From positions 124,001-188,000 of the forward strand of contig NZ_JACB01000031.1 in NCBI RefSeq assembly GCF_000520975.1: DNA of 64,000 nucleotides, in the 5' to 3' direction. The notes below the pieces were generated by a model. That model saw only the letters and a list, made by a program, of their open reading frames with translations. It ran no database searches and had not been told where the DNA came from. Numbering within the stretch: the stretch's first letter is position 1; each line of letters starts with the position of its first letter. A program made the translations under genes and the position numbers. This document shows, one piece after another, positions 54,042 through 63,328 of the stretch. Source of the stretch: Aquimarina megaterium XH134. GTDB lineage: Bacteria; Bacteroidota; Bacteroidia; Flavobacteriales; Flavobacteriaceae.

Positions 54042-56879
54042 TTACTGTTTCACCATTTTAGTGATAATTTGTGAGCCATCATTTCCTTCTAGATTTACAA
54101 GATAAATACCAGATTTATAGCCACTAATATTAACATCGAATTCCTCACCAGAAGTATAGGAAAATCTTTCTACCAGCCTGCCATCTACTGTAAAAATTTC
54201 TCCTTCATATGCAACAACACTTTTTAATGTCGAGCTAATTGTAAATGTACTTTTGGCTGGATTAGGGTAAATAGAAAAGACCTCTTTCTCTACAATAGGA
54301 GGGTCGGTTGGATTATCTTTTACATCTAAAGTAGCTTCAAACATCCCTCGACCATGAGTAGCTGCTACAATTTTCGCATCTGATTCTCGTATCGCGATCA
54401 TATCTGTTCTTACATTGGCAAGGGTTTCATTTTTAGGAAACCATTCTGCTTCACTTGATTTTATATCATCTGTAGCCCATACTCCGATTTCTGTAGCCAA
54501 CAAGACTTGTGATCGATTAAAAGGATTAAATAGTCCCCATCGTACTGGCATATCAGGTAGATTACCTTCTTTTTCTGACCATGAGCTTCCTCCATTATCA
54601 CTATACCAAACCGAACTAATACCGTAGTTAGAAAAAGTAATTAAAATCTCATCTTCTGTTTCACCAATATCAATACTGGATATAGTAGCAGGAGGGAATG
54701 AATTACTACCGATCTCTGTAGCAGTAGGTGTATCACTCTGTGCATTTGTTACTTTAAATAATTTACCAGATTGAGTACCAATAAACAATGTCGAAGTTCT
54801 TGTCTTATCATATGGTGATACCTTTATACTAGAATAGGGAACAGTCGACCCTGTGTTTAGTGGTGTGAATTTTGAAAGTATAGTATCACTTTTTATCTCA
54901 ATTCTTAATAACTCATCAACATGTTGATTATCTGTTGAGGTAATTGCACCACCAAGTCCCATTGCGTTTGCAAAAATTGTATTGGTTTGAGAATTGTAAT
55001 CTGTTGCATTAATAAAAGTACCACTTAATAGACCAAAGTAAGTAAAATTTTCGCCAGCATCCCTGGAAATAAAATATTGATTATGATATACCGTAGTGAT
55101 CCTGATATGAGGTTCGTTTTTATCAACAAACGCAAATACACCATCTCCACCACTTACCATATCGGTAACATCAATAGGATTACCGTCATATCGTAGCGTA
55201 CCATTATCTTGTGTACCTCCATAATAAGCATCAATTCCTTTTCCCGGGTGAATACCAATGGTATAGTATTGAATAGTATTTAAGCCTTTATTTACGTCAA
55301 AAAAGGAAGGAAATATATTTAAAAAGTTATCAAATTCGGCTACATTAGAAGTAGTCATATTATTTGAATAAAATACGCCTCCATCGGTAGAAATAAGAAC
55401 TTCATCAGAAGAGCCTGGTCTATACAGAATAGTATGTTGATCTGCATGAACATATTTTGGGAATTTATGACGATTTGCTACCCAGTAAGAAATCGATTGC
55501 CAGCGTAATGCACTAGCATCTGAAGTATCAGCAGTATCGGTTCCTGTTAATTTAAAACTATTGAGACCACCTATAATAATAGTGTTCTCATCAACAGCAT
55601 CTACTCCTATAGCCATGGCATGCCAGGTAAGAGAACCCCAGCCTCCCCAGCCCAGATCTCTACTTGGACCTGCAAATTCTGACCATGTGTTACCAGCATC
55701 AGAAGATTGTAAAAGGATACAAAAATTACTAGAGTCTCTAATAAACCCGGAAGGAAATTTGAACCCTCCGCTTATAATAGCATAAACTCTCTTTGGGTTA
55801 GAAGGAGCAACTGCAAATTTTACTCTACCTGGATAAAGGTCACTTGAAGGATCAAATCTGCTTGTTGCAAAAGAATCATCAATAGTCCAATCGGTTCCGT
55901 TTAAAGAACTAAGTATTGTACCTGCTCCGTTTTCATCAACATTTCGCATCGTACCCACAAGAAGTTTTCCTCCATCAACTTCTTGTATATCTGAAGGAGC
56001 ATATGGTGTAGTATCTCCTATTATATTTGGAAGCACTTGTACCCAGTTAGTACCACCGTCTATTGATCGATATAATCCATTGGTACTATTAGATCCATGC
56101 GGAGCTCCTTTATAGGTTCCCGAAGCAACTGCAGCATAGAGTACACTTGTACCAGCTTCATTTCTAACCAGAATATCGTTTACATAAGCAAAATCAGTAC
56201 TTGATGGTAAAAGCTGCCAGGTTTCACCATGATCAACAGATTTCCATATACCTGTACCACGACCAGAGGATTCCCGATAAATATTTACAGCTGTATAAGA
56301 TTCTCCCGTTCCTACATACATCGTATTACTGTTATCAGGATCAAAAGCAATGGCGCCTACAGCCAGATTTTCAAAAAAACCAGATGCATTTTCCCAGGAG
56401 GAAGCTGGATTTGTAATATCATTATTATACCATAATCCACCAGTAACCGATCCGCCCCATATTTTCTTATGTGTTGCGTCTGAAGGATCAAAGATTATTT
56501 TTCGAATTCTACCCGATATGTTAGCAGGGATATTTTCCCATTGTATTTGATCACTACTGCTTTTTTGTAGTAATTTACTCTTAAGTGCTTGTGCTTTGGT
56601 AAATTGAAATGATTTTAATAAACGCTCTTTAGGTACATTTTTTGTTGCCGGATCTAGAGTAGTAAGATATTCGTGAAGTGCAGCAAAATCTGGCCTATCA
56701 GGTTTTTTACTATTTAATTCTCCTGGTGTTACATATGCTTTTTGATAAGTGTCGTTCAAAAAGGCTTCATGTTCTTCTCTTAGGTTAGAAGTTTCTAAAT
56801 TATAATGTAAGAACCATCCGCATAGAATTATAGTTAACATAATTGTAATTATGCGATGTTTTGTAGTTTGTGTTTTCAT
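54042..56879 (-). CDS. T9SS-exported BNR/VPS10-like beta-propeller protein
   Basis: A 945-residue exported protein. Signal-like start (RIITIMLTIILCGWFLHYNL). Residues about 115-860 are BNR/sialidase-like propeller blades with repeated 'SxDxGxTW' turns (SVDHGETWQLL, SIDGGTNWVQV, SSDAGNTWSEF, SRDAGENFTYF, SDNGGSSWSEK). The last ~75 residues are a type A sorting domain (SIYPNPAKSTFTISS, GIYLVNLEGNDGSQIITKMVKQ) that directs secretion and anchoring by the type IX system. No sialidase RIP motif or catalytic residues are clear, so a binding or adhesion role is more likely. Confidence 0.9.
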   Translation of the reverse strand: MKTQTTKHRIITIMLTIILCGWFLHYNLETSNLREEHEAFLNDTYQKAYVTPGELNSKKPDRPDFAALHEYLTTLDPATKNVPKERLLKSFQFTKAQALKSKLLQKSSSDQIQWENIPANISGRIRKIIFDPSDATHKKIWGGSVTGGLWYNNDITNPASSWENASGFFENLAVGAIAFDPDNSNTMYVGTGESYTAVNIYRESSGRGTGIWKSVDHGETWQLLPSSTDFAYVNDILVRNEAGTSVLYAAVASGTYKGAPHGSNSTNGLYRSIDGGTNWVQVLPNIIGDTTPYAPSDIQEVDGGKLLVGTMRNVDENGAGTILSSLNGTDWTIDDSFATSRFDPSSDLYPGRVKFAVAPSNPKRVYAIISGGFKFPSGFIRDSSNFCILLQSSDAGNTWSEFAGPSRDLGWGGWGSLTWHAMAIGVDAVDENTIIIGGLNSFKLTGTDTADTSDASALRWQSISYWVANRHKFPKYVHADQHTILYRPGSSDEVLISTDGGVFYSNNMTTSNVAEFDNFLNIFPSFFDVNKGLNTIQYYTIGIHPGKGIDAYYGGTQDNGTLRYDGNPIDVTDMVSGGDGVFAFVDKNEPHIRITTVYHNQYFISRDAGENFTYFGLLSGTFINATDYNSQTNTIFANAMGLGGAITSTDNQHVDELLRIEIKSDTILSKFTPLNTGSTVPYSSIKVSPYDKTRTSTLFIGTQSGKLFKVTNAQSDTPTATEIGSNSFPPATISSIDIGETEDEILITFSNYGISSVWYSDNGGSSWSEKEGNLPDMPVRWGLFNPFNRSQVLLATEIGVWATDDIKSSEAEWFPKNETLANVRTDMIAIRESDAKIVAATHGRGMFEATLDVKDNPTDPPIVEKEVFSIYPNPAKSTFTISSTLKSVVAYEGEIFTVDGRLVERFSYTSGEEFDVNISGYKSGIYLVNLEGNDGSQIITKMVKQ

Positions 56880-57125
56880 TCTACAGAGTGTAAGGTTTGG
56901 TTTATTATATCAGTACCCTTAATGTAGTTTACATTTAGAATATTGATTATTTGTTATATAATGTGTTAAACAACAGAGTGTTAAAATAATTCACTTTGAT
57001 GTGTTATCATTATAAACAAAAATCATTTTTGTAAATATAACCAATTGATTAAGAAGTTGTATTTCTAAATCTATACAGAGATCAATAGATTAGTTTGTAT
57101 ACGACACTTTTTTTAAGAAAAAAAC

Positions 57126-57239
57126 CTATCTATTTCTAGAAAATAAAGTATCCAAAAGACCTGAAAAATAGTAGATTCCATTTAATTTAACAACACTTCC
57201 ACTGTCACCAGATTGTGAACCAATTACATTCTTCACAAT
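57126..57239 (-). pseudogene. Possible remnant of a trypsin-like serine protease C-terminus
   Basis: A 37-codon minus-strand frame ending at a stop (57126-57128). It contains VIGSQSGDSGSVVKLNG, the GDSGS motif that carries the catalytic serine of chymotrypsin-like enzymes, with the usual upstream glycine and downstream hydrophobic strand (IYYFSGLL). There is a stop just before the frame and no proper gene around it. It may be decayed DNA or coincidence. Confidence 0.35.
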
Positions 57240-57327
57240 TTATATTTTTTTAGAACTCTCATTTCTGGCTGGCCCATGTGTTAACCGAGAGTAATGGTAT
57301 TTTGTTGTTTTTCAGATCTTTTGGGTA

Positions 57328-57663
57328 CTATGCAGCAAGCTCCCCATTTCCTACTGTTTCTTTGCCTGTTTCGATTGATCCCCATTTAGAACTCGTATTA
57401 AGTTTAATTGATACAGGACTTTCGCTTCTAAGGGTTTCAAGAATAGATTGTAATTCTGTTTCATGAAAATAGAGTATGATAGCTCCATTGCTATGTTGTT
57501 TGTTTTCTGGCAATGTCTTTTCGTCTTTAATAATAGCTAAATGCCCTATGTATTCCTGACTTTGACCATAAAGGTATACAAACCCCATTTGGTAACCGCC
57601 ACCACCGGCATAATTACTAACAATTTGAAGACTATAACTTTCTACTTTGTGTGAAACAATCAT
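57328..57663 (-). CDS. Uncharacterised small protein
   Basis: A 111-residue cytoplasmic protein. It begins MIVSHKVESYSLQIVSNYAGGGGYQMGFVYLYG, followed by AIILYFHETELQSILETLRSE and SIKLNTSSKWGSIETGKETVGNGELAA. No family recognised; the glycine-rich turn and the strand-helix pattern suggest a small alpha/beta fold. A full -7 consensus (TACTTTTG, minus strand 57707-57714) supports it as a real gene. Confidence 0.65.
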   Translation of the reverse strand: MIVSHKVESYSLQIVSNYAGGGGYQMGFVYLYGQSQEYIGHLAIIKDEKTLPENKQHSNGAIILYFHETELQSILETLRSESPVSIKLNTSSKWGSIETGKETVGNGELAA

Positions 57664-57706
57664 TTTTATAAATTTTGAAATATGAGTTAGACTGTTTTTG
57701 TTTATT

Positions 57707-57714
57707 CAAAAGTA
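57707..57714 (-). promoter_or_regulatory. -7 element for the 111-residue gene
   Basis: The complement reads TACTTTTG, with TTT 17 bases upstream, 43 bases before the ATG. Confidence 0.45.
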
Positions 57715-57926
57715 GTGTATTAAGTGTTATCAAAGTAGAGGGAAAACACGGATTTTGAGTAGGGGATATTGCCCCTTGTAGGATGGATCATCCGTAATTG
57801 TATAATATGGTAGTATGGTTAAAACACATACGAATGATACATTTTGTATACTGTTCTGTCTTGTTAAAACAATATAGAAATTGATTTTTTGAAATTTGTA
57901 TAAATTTTATAAAAACTTCTATTATC

Positions 57927-58694
57927 TTAGAAAGTTCTAGAAAGGTAAAACCCAACAGATTTTTCACTGAATTGTGGGGCGAAAGCTATTCCGTCTAATT
58001 TTTTGAATGGATTCCAGGAGATAAGATGATTAAAATGATATACCAGCTTTACAGATAATATCCCTATACCAGCTCCGACCAAAACATCAGAGAGATAATG
58101 CATATTATTAAGCATTCTTAAACTTCCTGTAGTAATAGCAAAAAAGTAGCCGCTATACGCCAAAAGAGGATTAGTGTCTTTAAATTCTTCATACAATACC
58201 GTAGCTGTTGTAAATGCTGTAGTAGTATGCCCCGATGGAAAAGAATTAGCATTGGTAGAACCTCCCGGTCTGTACTTATGAACCTCTCTTTTCAATAAGG
58301 AAGAAGCACCATTACTTATGATAGATGAAAGAACCAGATTTTTGGTTTGATCAAACCAATGGCTTTTTGACTTTGCTCCTAAAATGTCTGCAGCATACAT
58401 TTCTACAACGGGAGCATATCGAGTGTAATCATCCATACCAAAATAAAAATCATCACCAACCATATTTCTAAGGTCTTTTTGAAATGATTTCTCAAAACTA
58501 CTCGTAGATAAAAGAATGCCAGTAGCAATCAACGCTACAGGTATAATTCTTTTACTAAATAAAGTTTTTTCTGGTTTAAATTCTATCTGACTAGAATTCG
58601 TGAATGTTGAATTGGTAAGTGGCGCATCAGTAAATTGAGCATTGGCAATATTGATATATAAAAATATCAATACCAGGGTTAGCATAGTTCTCAT
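57927..58694 (-). CDS. Membrane PAP2 family phosphatase
   Basis: A 255-residue exported/membrane protein with signal-like start (MLTLVLIFLYINIANAQ). PAP2 motifs: LLKREVHKYRP (KxxxxxxRP), SFPSGHT (PSGH with the catalytic His), and SLRMLNNMHYLSD (the SRxxxxxHxxxD motif, here with Leu between Ser and Arg). It should dephosphorylate a lipid phosphate such as undecaprenyl diphosphate or phosphatidic acid on the periplasmic side. It is divergent from guaB. Confidence 0.88.
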   Translation of the reverse strand: MRTMLTLVLIFLYINIANAQFTDAPLTNSTFTNSSQIEFKPEKTLFSKRIIPVALIATGILLSTSSFEKSFQKDLRNMVGDDFYFGMDDYTRYAPVVEMYAADILGAKSKSHWFDQTKNLVLSSIISNGASSLLKREVHKYRPGGSTNANSFPSGHTTTAFTTATVLYEEFKDTNPLLAYSGYFFAITTGSLRMLNNMHYLSDVLVGAGIGILSVKLVYHFNHLISWNPFKKLDGIAFAPQFSEKSVGFYLSRTF

Positions 58695-58934
58695 ACAATA
58701 ATTTTTTTGGGGCTGTAGATCGTTTTGATAAACTTAATACCAAAAAAACCTGACAAACTAAATATACTGTATAAATATTAAAATAATGTTAATAAAACTT
58801 ATTTTGTTAATAAATAATTAACAATTCTTGAGAAAATACAGATATTTTAACATTTCATCGATAGTTTTATATGCTACTTGTCAAAATAAACCGATAGCAC
58901 GAATGATTTGATTATCAAAATAAAAAGGTATAGG

Positions 58935-58965
58935 TTTAATATTCCTTAAAAAAGGCGTATATTTG
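58935..58965 (+). promoter_or_regulatory. guaB promoter
   Basis: TTT (58935-58937), a 20-base spacer, and TATATTTG (58958-58965), a full consensus -7. Transcription would begin near 58972, inside the palindrome at 58969-58987 and about 17 bases before the ATG. Confidence 0.65.
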
Positions 58966-58968
58966 CAC

Positions 58969-58987
58969 GCAATTAAATTTTAATTGC
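58969..58987. promoter_or_regulatory. Perfect palindrome GCAATTAAATTTTAATTGC before guaB
   Basis: A 9-1-9 perfect inverted repeat, ending two bases before the ATG (58989). It could be a repressor site at the start of transcription or, if transcribed, a hairpin over the ribosome binding region. Confidence 0.5.
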
Positions 58988-58988
58988 A

Positions 58989-60464
58989 ATGACAGCACAT
59001 GAATCCAAAATCGTTGGAGAAGGTTTAACCTATGACGATGTTCTTCTAGTTCCCGCATTTTCTGAAGTCCTACCAAGAGAAGTAAGTATCAGGACTAAGT
59101 TTACAAAAAATATTATACTTAATGTTCCTATCGTTTCTGCAGCAATGGATACTGTTACAGAAAGTCGTATGGCTATTGCTATGGCTCAAGAAGGTGGGAT
59201 AGGAGTGTTGCATAAAAACATGACTATCGAAGAACAGGCAATTAAAGTGCGTAAGGTAAAACGTGCAGAAAGCGGTATGATTATCGACCCGGTAACATTA
59301 CCTCTAGATGCTAAAGTAATTGATGCTAAAAACAATATGCGAGAGCATAGCATTGGCGGGATTCCAATTGTAGATGATCATCATAAGTTGATTGGTATTG
59401 TTACCAATAGAGATCTTCGTTTTGAAAAAAATGATCAACGACCTATATCCGAAGTAATGACTAGTAAAAATCTGGTTACGGTAGGAGAAGGAACATCATT
59501 ACAGCAAGCCGAAGTAATTTTACAGGATAATAAGATCGAAAAACTACCAGTAATAGATAAAGAAAATACCTTAGTAGGCCTAATTACTTTTAGAGATATC
59601 ACCAAACTAACATTAAAACCTATGGCCAATAAAGATAAGCTTGGGCGCCTTAGGGTTGCAGCTGCTATTGGAGTTACTGGTGATGCTGTAGAGAGAGCAG
59701 AAGCCTTGGTGAAGTCTGGAGTAGATGCTGTGGTTATCGATACGGCACATGGGCATACCAAAGGTGTGGTTGCAGTATTAAAAGAAGTAAAAGCAAAATT
59801 TCCAGAATTAGAAGTAGTTGTAGGAAATATCGCAACTGGTGAAGCTGCAAAATATCTGGTTGAGGCAGGTGCTGATGCTGTAAAAGTAGGAATTGGCCCG
59901 GGATCTATATGTACTACAAGGGTAGTAGCAGGTGTAGGGTTTCCTCAGTTTTCGGCAGTATTAGAAGTTGCCAGTGCAATAAAAGGATCTGGAGTTCCTG
60001 TGATTGCAGATGGAGGTATTAGATACACTGGTGATATCCCAAAAGCTATAGCAGCAGGGGCAGATACAGTAATGTTAGGTTCACTTCTGGCAGGAACTAA
60101 AGAATCTCCGGGAGAAACAGTGATCTATGAAGGAAGAAAATTTAAAACCTATAGAGGCATGGGATCTGTAGAAGCGATGAAAAAAGGTTCTAAAGATAGA
60201 TACTTTCAAGATGTTGAAGATGATATCAAAAAACTGGTTCCAGAAGGTATAGTAGGTAGAGTAGCTTATAAAGGAGATCTTGTAGAAAGTATACACCAAT
60301 TTATAGGAGGATTGCGCGCCGGTATGGGATATTGTGGAGCAAAAGATATTTCTACATTACAGGAAAATGGTCGTTTTGTGAAGATTACTGCTAGTGGTAT
60401 TAATGAAAGCCACCCGCATGATGTAACTATTACCAAAGAAGCACCTAATTATAGTAGAAGATAA
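58989..60464 (+). CDS. guaB: IMP dehydrogenase
   Basis: A 491-residue cytoplasmic enzyme that oxidises IMP to XMP with NAD, the committed step to guanine nucleotides. The TIM barrel holds [11 protein letters not shown] with catalytic C308 and the mobile flap (RGMGSVEAM). Two CBS domains lie at about 100-205 ([40 protein letters not shown]). Length and motifs are normal. Two lipoprotein genes follow in the same direction. Confidence 0.96.
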   Translation: MTAHESKIVGEGLTYDDVLLVPAFSEVLPREVSIRTKFTKNIILNVPIVSAAMDTVTESRMAIAMAQEGGIGVLHKNMTIEEQAIKVRKVKRAESGMIIDPVTLPLDAKVIDAKNNMREHSIGGIPIVDDHHKLIGIVTNRDLRFEKNDQRPISEVMTSKNLVTVGEGTSLQQAEVILQDNKIEKLPVIDKENTLVGLITFRDITKLTLKPMANKDKLGRLRVAAAIGVTGDAVERAEALVKSGVDAVVIDTAHGHTKGVVAVLKEVKAKFPELEVVVGNIATGEAAKYLVEAGADAVKVGIGPGSICTTRVVAGVGFPQFSAVLEVASAIKGSGVPVIADGGIRYTGDIPKAIAAGADTVMLGSLLAGTKESPGETVIYEGRKFKTYRGMGSVEAMKKGSKDRYFQDVEDDIKKLVPEGIVGRVAYKGDLVESIHQFIGGLRAGMGYCGAKDISTLQENGRFVKITASGINESHPHDVTITKEAPNYSRR

Positions 60465-60472
60465 TAGCAAAT

Positions 60473-61576
60473 ATGAAATACTTAGATCAAATAATATATC
60501 TCCTTGTAGGAATATTTGTTATTGGTCTACATTCTTGTAAACAAAAAGAAACTTCATTTATAGATGAAAACTTAGTTCAAGGGACTTGGATAGGAGGAGC
60601 ATTTAAACATGATAAAGGTTTTTACATACCTAGCAATTATGTGTTAGAATTCAAAAAAGATACGCTTTACTTCAAAAACCTGAAAGGCACTAAATCCTTT
60701 AAAAATGGCATACAATTTTCTAAGGACTCTATTACATTAGACACGACTTCTTATCCTATTCGTAAATTTTATATAAAAAATGATCAGTTAAGCTTTCTTG
60801 ATAAAATTGAAGCGCATCGTTTGATTGAAACAAAAACTATTAATGTTCAGGAGTTTGAAGATTTTTTGTTATCAAAGGATTGGCAAATAAATAATGAATC
60901 TGGGGTTTTTAGATTTAGTAAAGAAGAAAAACGACTACAATTTATAAATACAAATAGTAATGAGTATCATACCTATTGTTATGAATTCATTACTTTTCAG
61001 AATGCTTTATTCCTTATCAAAAAAGGAAATCAATTAGCATGTGATCAGAATTATCAATTTTGGGAACAGGTACTTTCATATGACGAAAATAATATCTATA
61101 CCTTTGGTTTTAGGGATGGAGGGTTTAAAAAAATACAATATACATCCGTTCGAAGATCAGAAACCGAGATAAAACCAGTTTCATTTCAGCTTTGTAATCA
61201 ATATATTAACAAGAATTTTCCTGGAGATAGATATTATTATCAAGGAACATCTTATAATGGAAGGCTTTATCATATAAGAAAGATTTTTAAAGAAAACTAT
61301 AAGGTGCCCGATGGTAGTACAGAGTCAGGGATATTTCAGGTTCGATTCGTAGTTAATTGCGAAGGAAAGGCGGGGATGTATGAAACACAGGCATTTGATA
61401 CTAATTATCAACATAAGGAGTTTTCAGCAGAAGTGGCTAATCAGATTTTTGAAATTACAAAAAACTTACAAGATTGGATACCTGGTAGAAAACCAAAAAG
61501 TGATAAAGCTATAGATACCTATATTTATTTAAGTTTTAGAATTAAAAATGGAAAGATTATTCGTATATATCCTTAA
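60473..61576 (+). CDS. Uncharacterised lipoprotein
   Basis: A 367-residue lipoprotein; signal ends VIGLHSCKQKETS. No known domain is recognised. The middle has strands around LQFINTNSNEYHTYCYEFITFQNALF, and the C-terminal part (ESGIFQVRFVVNCEGKAGMYETQAFD and WIPGRKPKSDKAIDTYIYLSFRIKNGKI) resembles the TonB C-terminal fold. The next lipoprotein gene begins 29 bases before its end, so they are co-translated. Confidence 0.7.
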   Translation: MKYLDQIIYLLVGIFVIGLHSCKQKETSFIDENLVQGTWIGGAFKHDKGFYIPSNYVLEFKKDTLYFKNLKGTKSFKNGIQFSKDSITLDTTSYPIRKFYIKNDQLSFLDKIEAHRLIETKTINVQEFEDFLLSKDWQINNESGVFRFSKEEKRLQFINTNSNEYHTYCYEFITFQNALFLIKKGNQLACDQNYQFWEQVLSYDENNIYTFGFRDGGFKKIQYTSVRRSETEIKPVSFQLCNQYINKNFPGDRYYYQGTSYNGRLYHIRKIFKENYKVPDGSTESGIFQVRFVVNCEGKAGMYETQAFDTNYQHKEFSAEVANQIFEITKNLQDWIPGRKPKSDKAIDTYIYLSFRIKNGKIIRIYP

Positions 61577-62387
61577 TGTTTGTCTTATCGGTTTGCTATA
61601 TTCTTGTCGAGAGGAAAAAGTTGTAGACTATTCAGAATGGACAGAAAAACAGAAATCTGAAGAAACCAAACGTTTGGAGTATGAAAAGAAATGGTTTTTT
61701 CAAGGAGCTGTAAATGAACAGGCATATCTTGATACGTTAATTGCTCTAAACCCTGATACAGCTGATTATTACATCGAAAAATCAATTGCAAATAGTAAAA
61801 TTGGAGATTATCATATTGCTATTCCGTTACTTGAAAAAGCAATGGAGATTGATCCAAAAGAGACGCTATATTATACATCTTGGTTAATGACAGATTTGTA
61901 TAAAGATTATGATCGAGCCTTACTATACCTTAATCAATATGATGACTATACTCCGAATAAGACGGATTATGCCTGGGGAGAGAATGTTAATTCATTAAAA
62001 GGAGAGGTATTACAGGCGTTAGAAAGACATGAAGAGGCTATACATGAATTTACAAACGTAATAAAAGAAGAAGGAGATTATGTAAAAGCATCTGTTTATG
62101 TATATCGTGGGATAAGTTATATGCATCAAAAAAAGTATAAAATAGCTATTTCAGATTTTGATATGGCGATTAAGTTATTTGACAAATCTTCTATGGGATA
62201 TTACTACAAAGGACTAACCTTTTTAGAAATGGGTAATAAAAAAGAGGCGATATTAGCAATAGAACAATCAAAAAAACTAATTGAACAAGGATACAAAGCT
62301 TCAGACCCTTATAAAGAAGTATATAATGAGATATACTTGATGCAAGTAGAGGATAAACTAAAAGAAATTACGAATAATACATTATAA
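61548..62387 (+). CDS. TPR-repeat lipoprotein
   Basis: A 279-residue lipoprotein (signal ending IGLLYSCREEK). About five TPR units cover residues 55-260, e.g. YHIAIPLLEKAMEIDPKETLYY, RHEEAIHEFTNVIKEEGDYVKA, KYKIAISDFDMAIKLFDKSSMGYYYKGLTFLEMGNKKEAI. It should act as a protein-binding scaffold in the periplasm. Its last codons form part of a large inverted repeat (62373-62428). Overlap with the upstream lipoprotein is 29 bases. Confidence 0.88.
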   Translation: MERLFVYILNVCLIGLLYSCREEKVVDYSEWTEKQKSEETKRLEYEKKWFFQGAVNEQAYLDTLIALNPDTADYYIEKSIANSKIGDYHIAIPLLEKAMEIDPKETLYYTSWLMTDLYKDYDRALLYLNQYDDYTPNKTDYAWGENVNSLKGEVLQALERHEEAIHEFTNVIKEEGDYVKASVYVYRGISYMHQKKYKIAISDFDMAIKLFDKSSMGYYYKGLTFLEMGNKKEAILAIEQSKKLIEQGYKASDPYKEVYNEIYLMQVEDKLKEITNNTL

Positions 62388-62428
62388 AAAAACGCATCAT
62401 TCGATGCGTTTTTTTATAATGTATTATT
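62373..62428. terminator. Perfect 26-bp inverted repeat acting as a bidirectional terminator
   Basis: Arms 62373-62398 and 62403-62428 are exactly complementary, with a 4-base loop ATTC. The core AAAAAAACGCATC / GATGCGTTTTTTT gives terminator stems on both strands. The left arm includes the last codons and stop of the TPR lipoprotein gene; the right arm ends just before the OmpH stop. Confidence 0.85.
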
Positions 62429-62434
62429 GTGTTT

Positions 62435-62956
62435 TTATTTTTTAGGAGCTTCTTTTATGGTGATTCCTAATTTAGTCATTACTGTTTTTGTTATGTCATA
62501 TGCAGAATCAACATATGCCAAGCCACTTGTGGTAATAGTAAATATCTGGGTATATTTTTCGGCTTTAGCAACTTCTTCCAGTGCTTTTCCGATTTTTTCA
62601 TATAATGGCTGTAGTAGTCTATTTTGTTCTATTTGTATTAATTTGCTACCATTCTGACGAAATTTTGCAATATCATTTTCTAAAGCAATGATTTCTTCTT
62701 GCTTTGTTTTTTTAATAGGCTCAGTAAAAGAAGCTACCTTATCTTGGTATTCCTTCACTTTGCCCTGATATGCATCTACTTTTACTTTTAAATCAGCTTC
62801 CATTTTTGCATTATAAGCTTTTAAATCTTCCTGTACCTTAGTAAGTTCTGGCATTTGAGAAAGAATATACTCAGAATCTATAGTTCCAGTTTTGGATTGA
62901 GCATTTAATTGAAAACTAACGATCAATACTAAGATTGATAATATTATTTTTTTCAT
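62435..62956 (-). CDS. OmpH/Skp-like periplasmic chaperone
   Basis: A 173-residue exported protein with signal IILSILVLIVSFQLNAQ. The OmpH fold is mostly helical: GTIDSEYILSQMPELTKVQEDLKAYNAKMEADLKVKVDAYQGKVKEYQ forms the arm, and GLAYVDSAYDITKTVMTKLGI the base. Skp trimers hold unfolded outer membrane proteins in the periplasm. Its usual BamA neighbour is not within this window. Confidence 0.9.
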   Translation of the reverse strand: MKKIILSILVLIVSFQLNAQSKTGTIDSEYILSQMPELTKVQEDLKAYNAKMEADLKVKVDAYQGKVKEYQDKVASFTEPIKKTKQEEIIALENDIAKFRQNGSKLIQIEQNRLLQPLYEKIGKALEEVAKAEKYTQIFTITTSGLAYVDSAYDITKTVMTKLGITIKEAPKK

Positions 62957-62991
62957 TTTACTTTTTTGTTTTTTTTATTTTCTAATTTTTG

Positions 62992-62999
62992 CAAATATA
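62992..62999 (-). promoter_or_regulatory. -7 element for the OmpH gene
   Basis: The complement reads TATATTTG, a full match to TAnnTTTG, 36 bases before the ATG. No standard -33 TTG is clear. Confidence 0.4.
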
Positions 63000-63046
63000 T
63001 AAGGTCTTAGACAATATACGTGCCACGAATTATTTTTTTTAAAAAT

Positions 63047-63313
63047 CTATCCTTCATAGAGTTGACCACGGTGTGGTTTTAAAGCATCACGTACTGTCTT
63101 CATTTCAGAATCAGTAACAATCATATAAGCCAAACTATGTAGATCATTTAACTCATGATATCCAGTGATGTTAAGAGATAATTTTTCTAAAGTAATATAT
63201 TCTTTAAGATGAATTTCGTGGTGTTGTGCTGTTTTACTTGCTGCAGGGCCTCTAAAATCCCAAATTAATTTTATTTTTCGTTCCAAAATAGTTTTCAATT
63301 TTATAGACGTCAA
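63047..63313 (-). CDS. Small conserved-looking cytoplasmic protein
   Basis: An 88-residue protein starting at TTG (63313). It begins (M)TSIKLKTILERKIKLIWDFRGP, then TAQHHEIHLKEYITLEKL, and ends LKPHRGQLYEG. I do not recognise the family name, but the order of strand, HHEIHL helix and C-terminal basic loop looks like a real small protein. It begins 15 bases after the SRPBCC gene, so the two are co-transcribed. Confidence 0.6.
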   Translation of the reverse strand: MTSIKLKTILERKIKLIWDFRGPAASKTAQHHEIHLKEYITLEKLSLNITGYHELNDLHSLAYMIVTDSEMKTVRDALKPHRGQLYEG

Positions 63314-63328
63314 AAATGCTTTTATGAA

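Noticed and set aside
61548..61576. Overlap of the two lipoprotein genes as an error
   Set aside because: The downstream frame starts with ATG and a clean lipoprotein signal, and both frames continue; it is an ordinary coupled pair.
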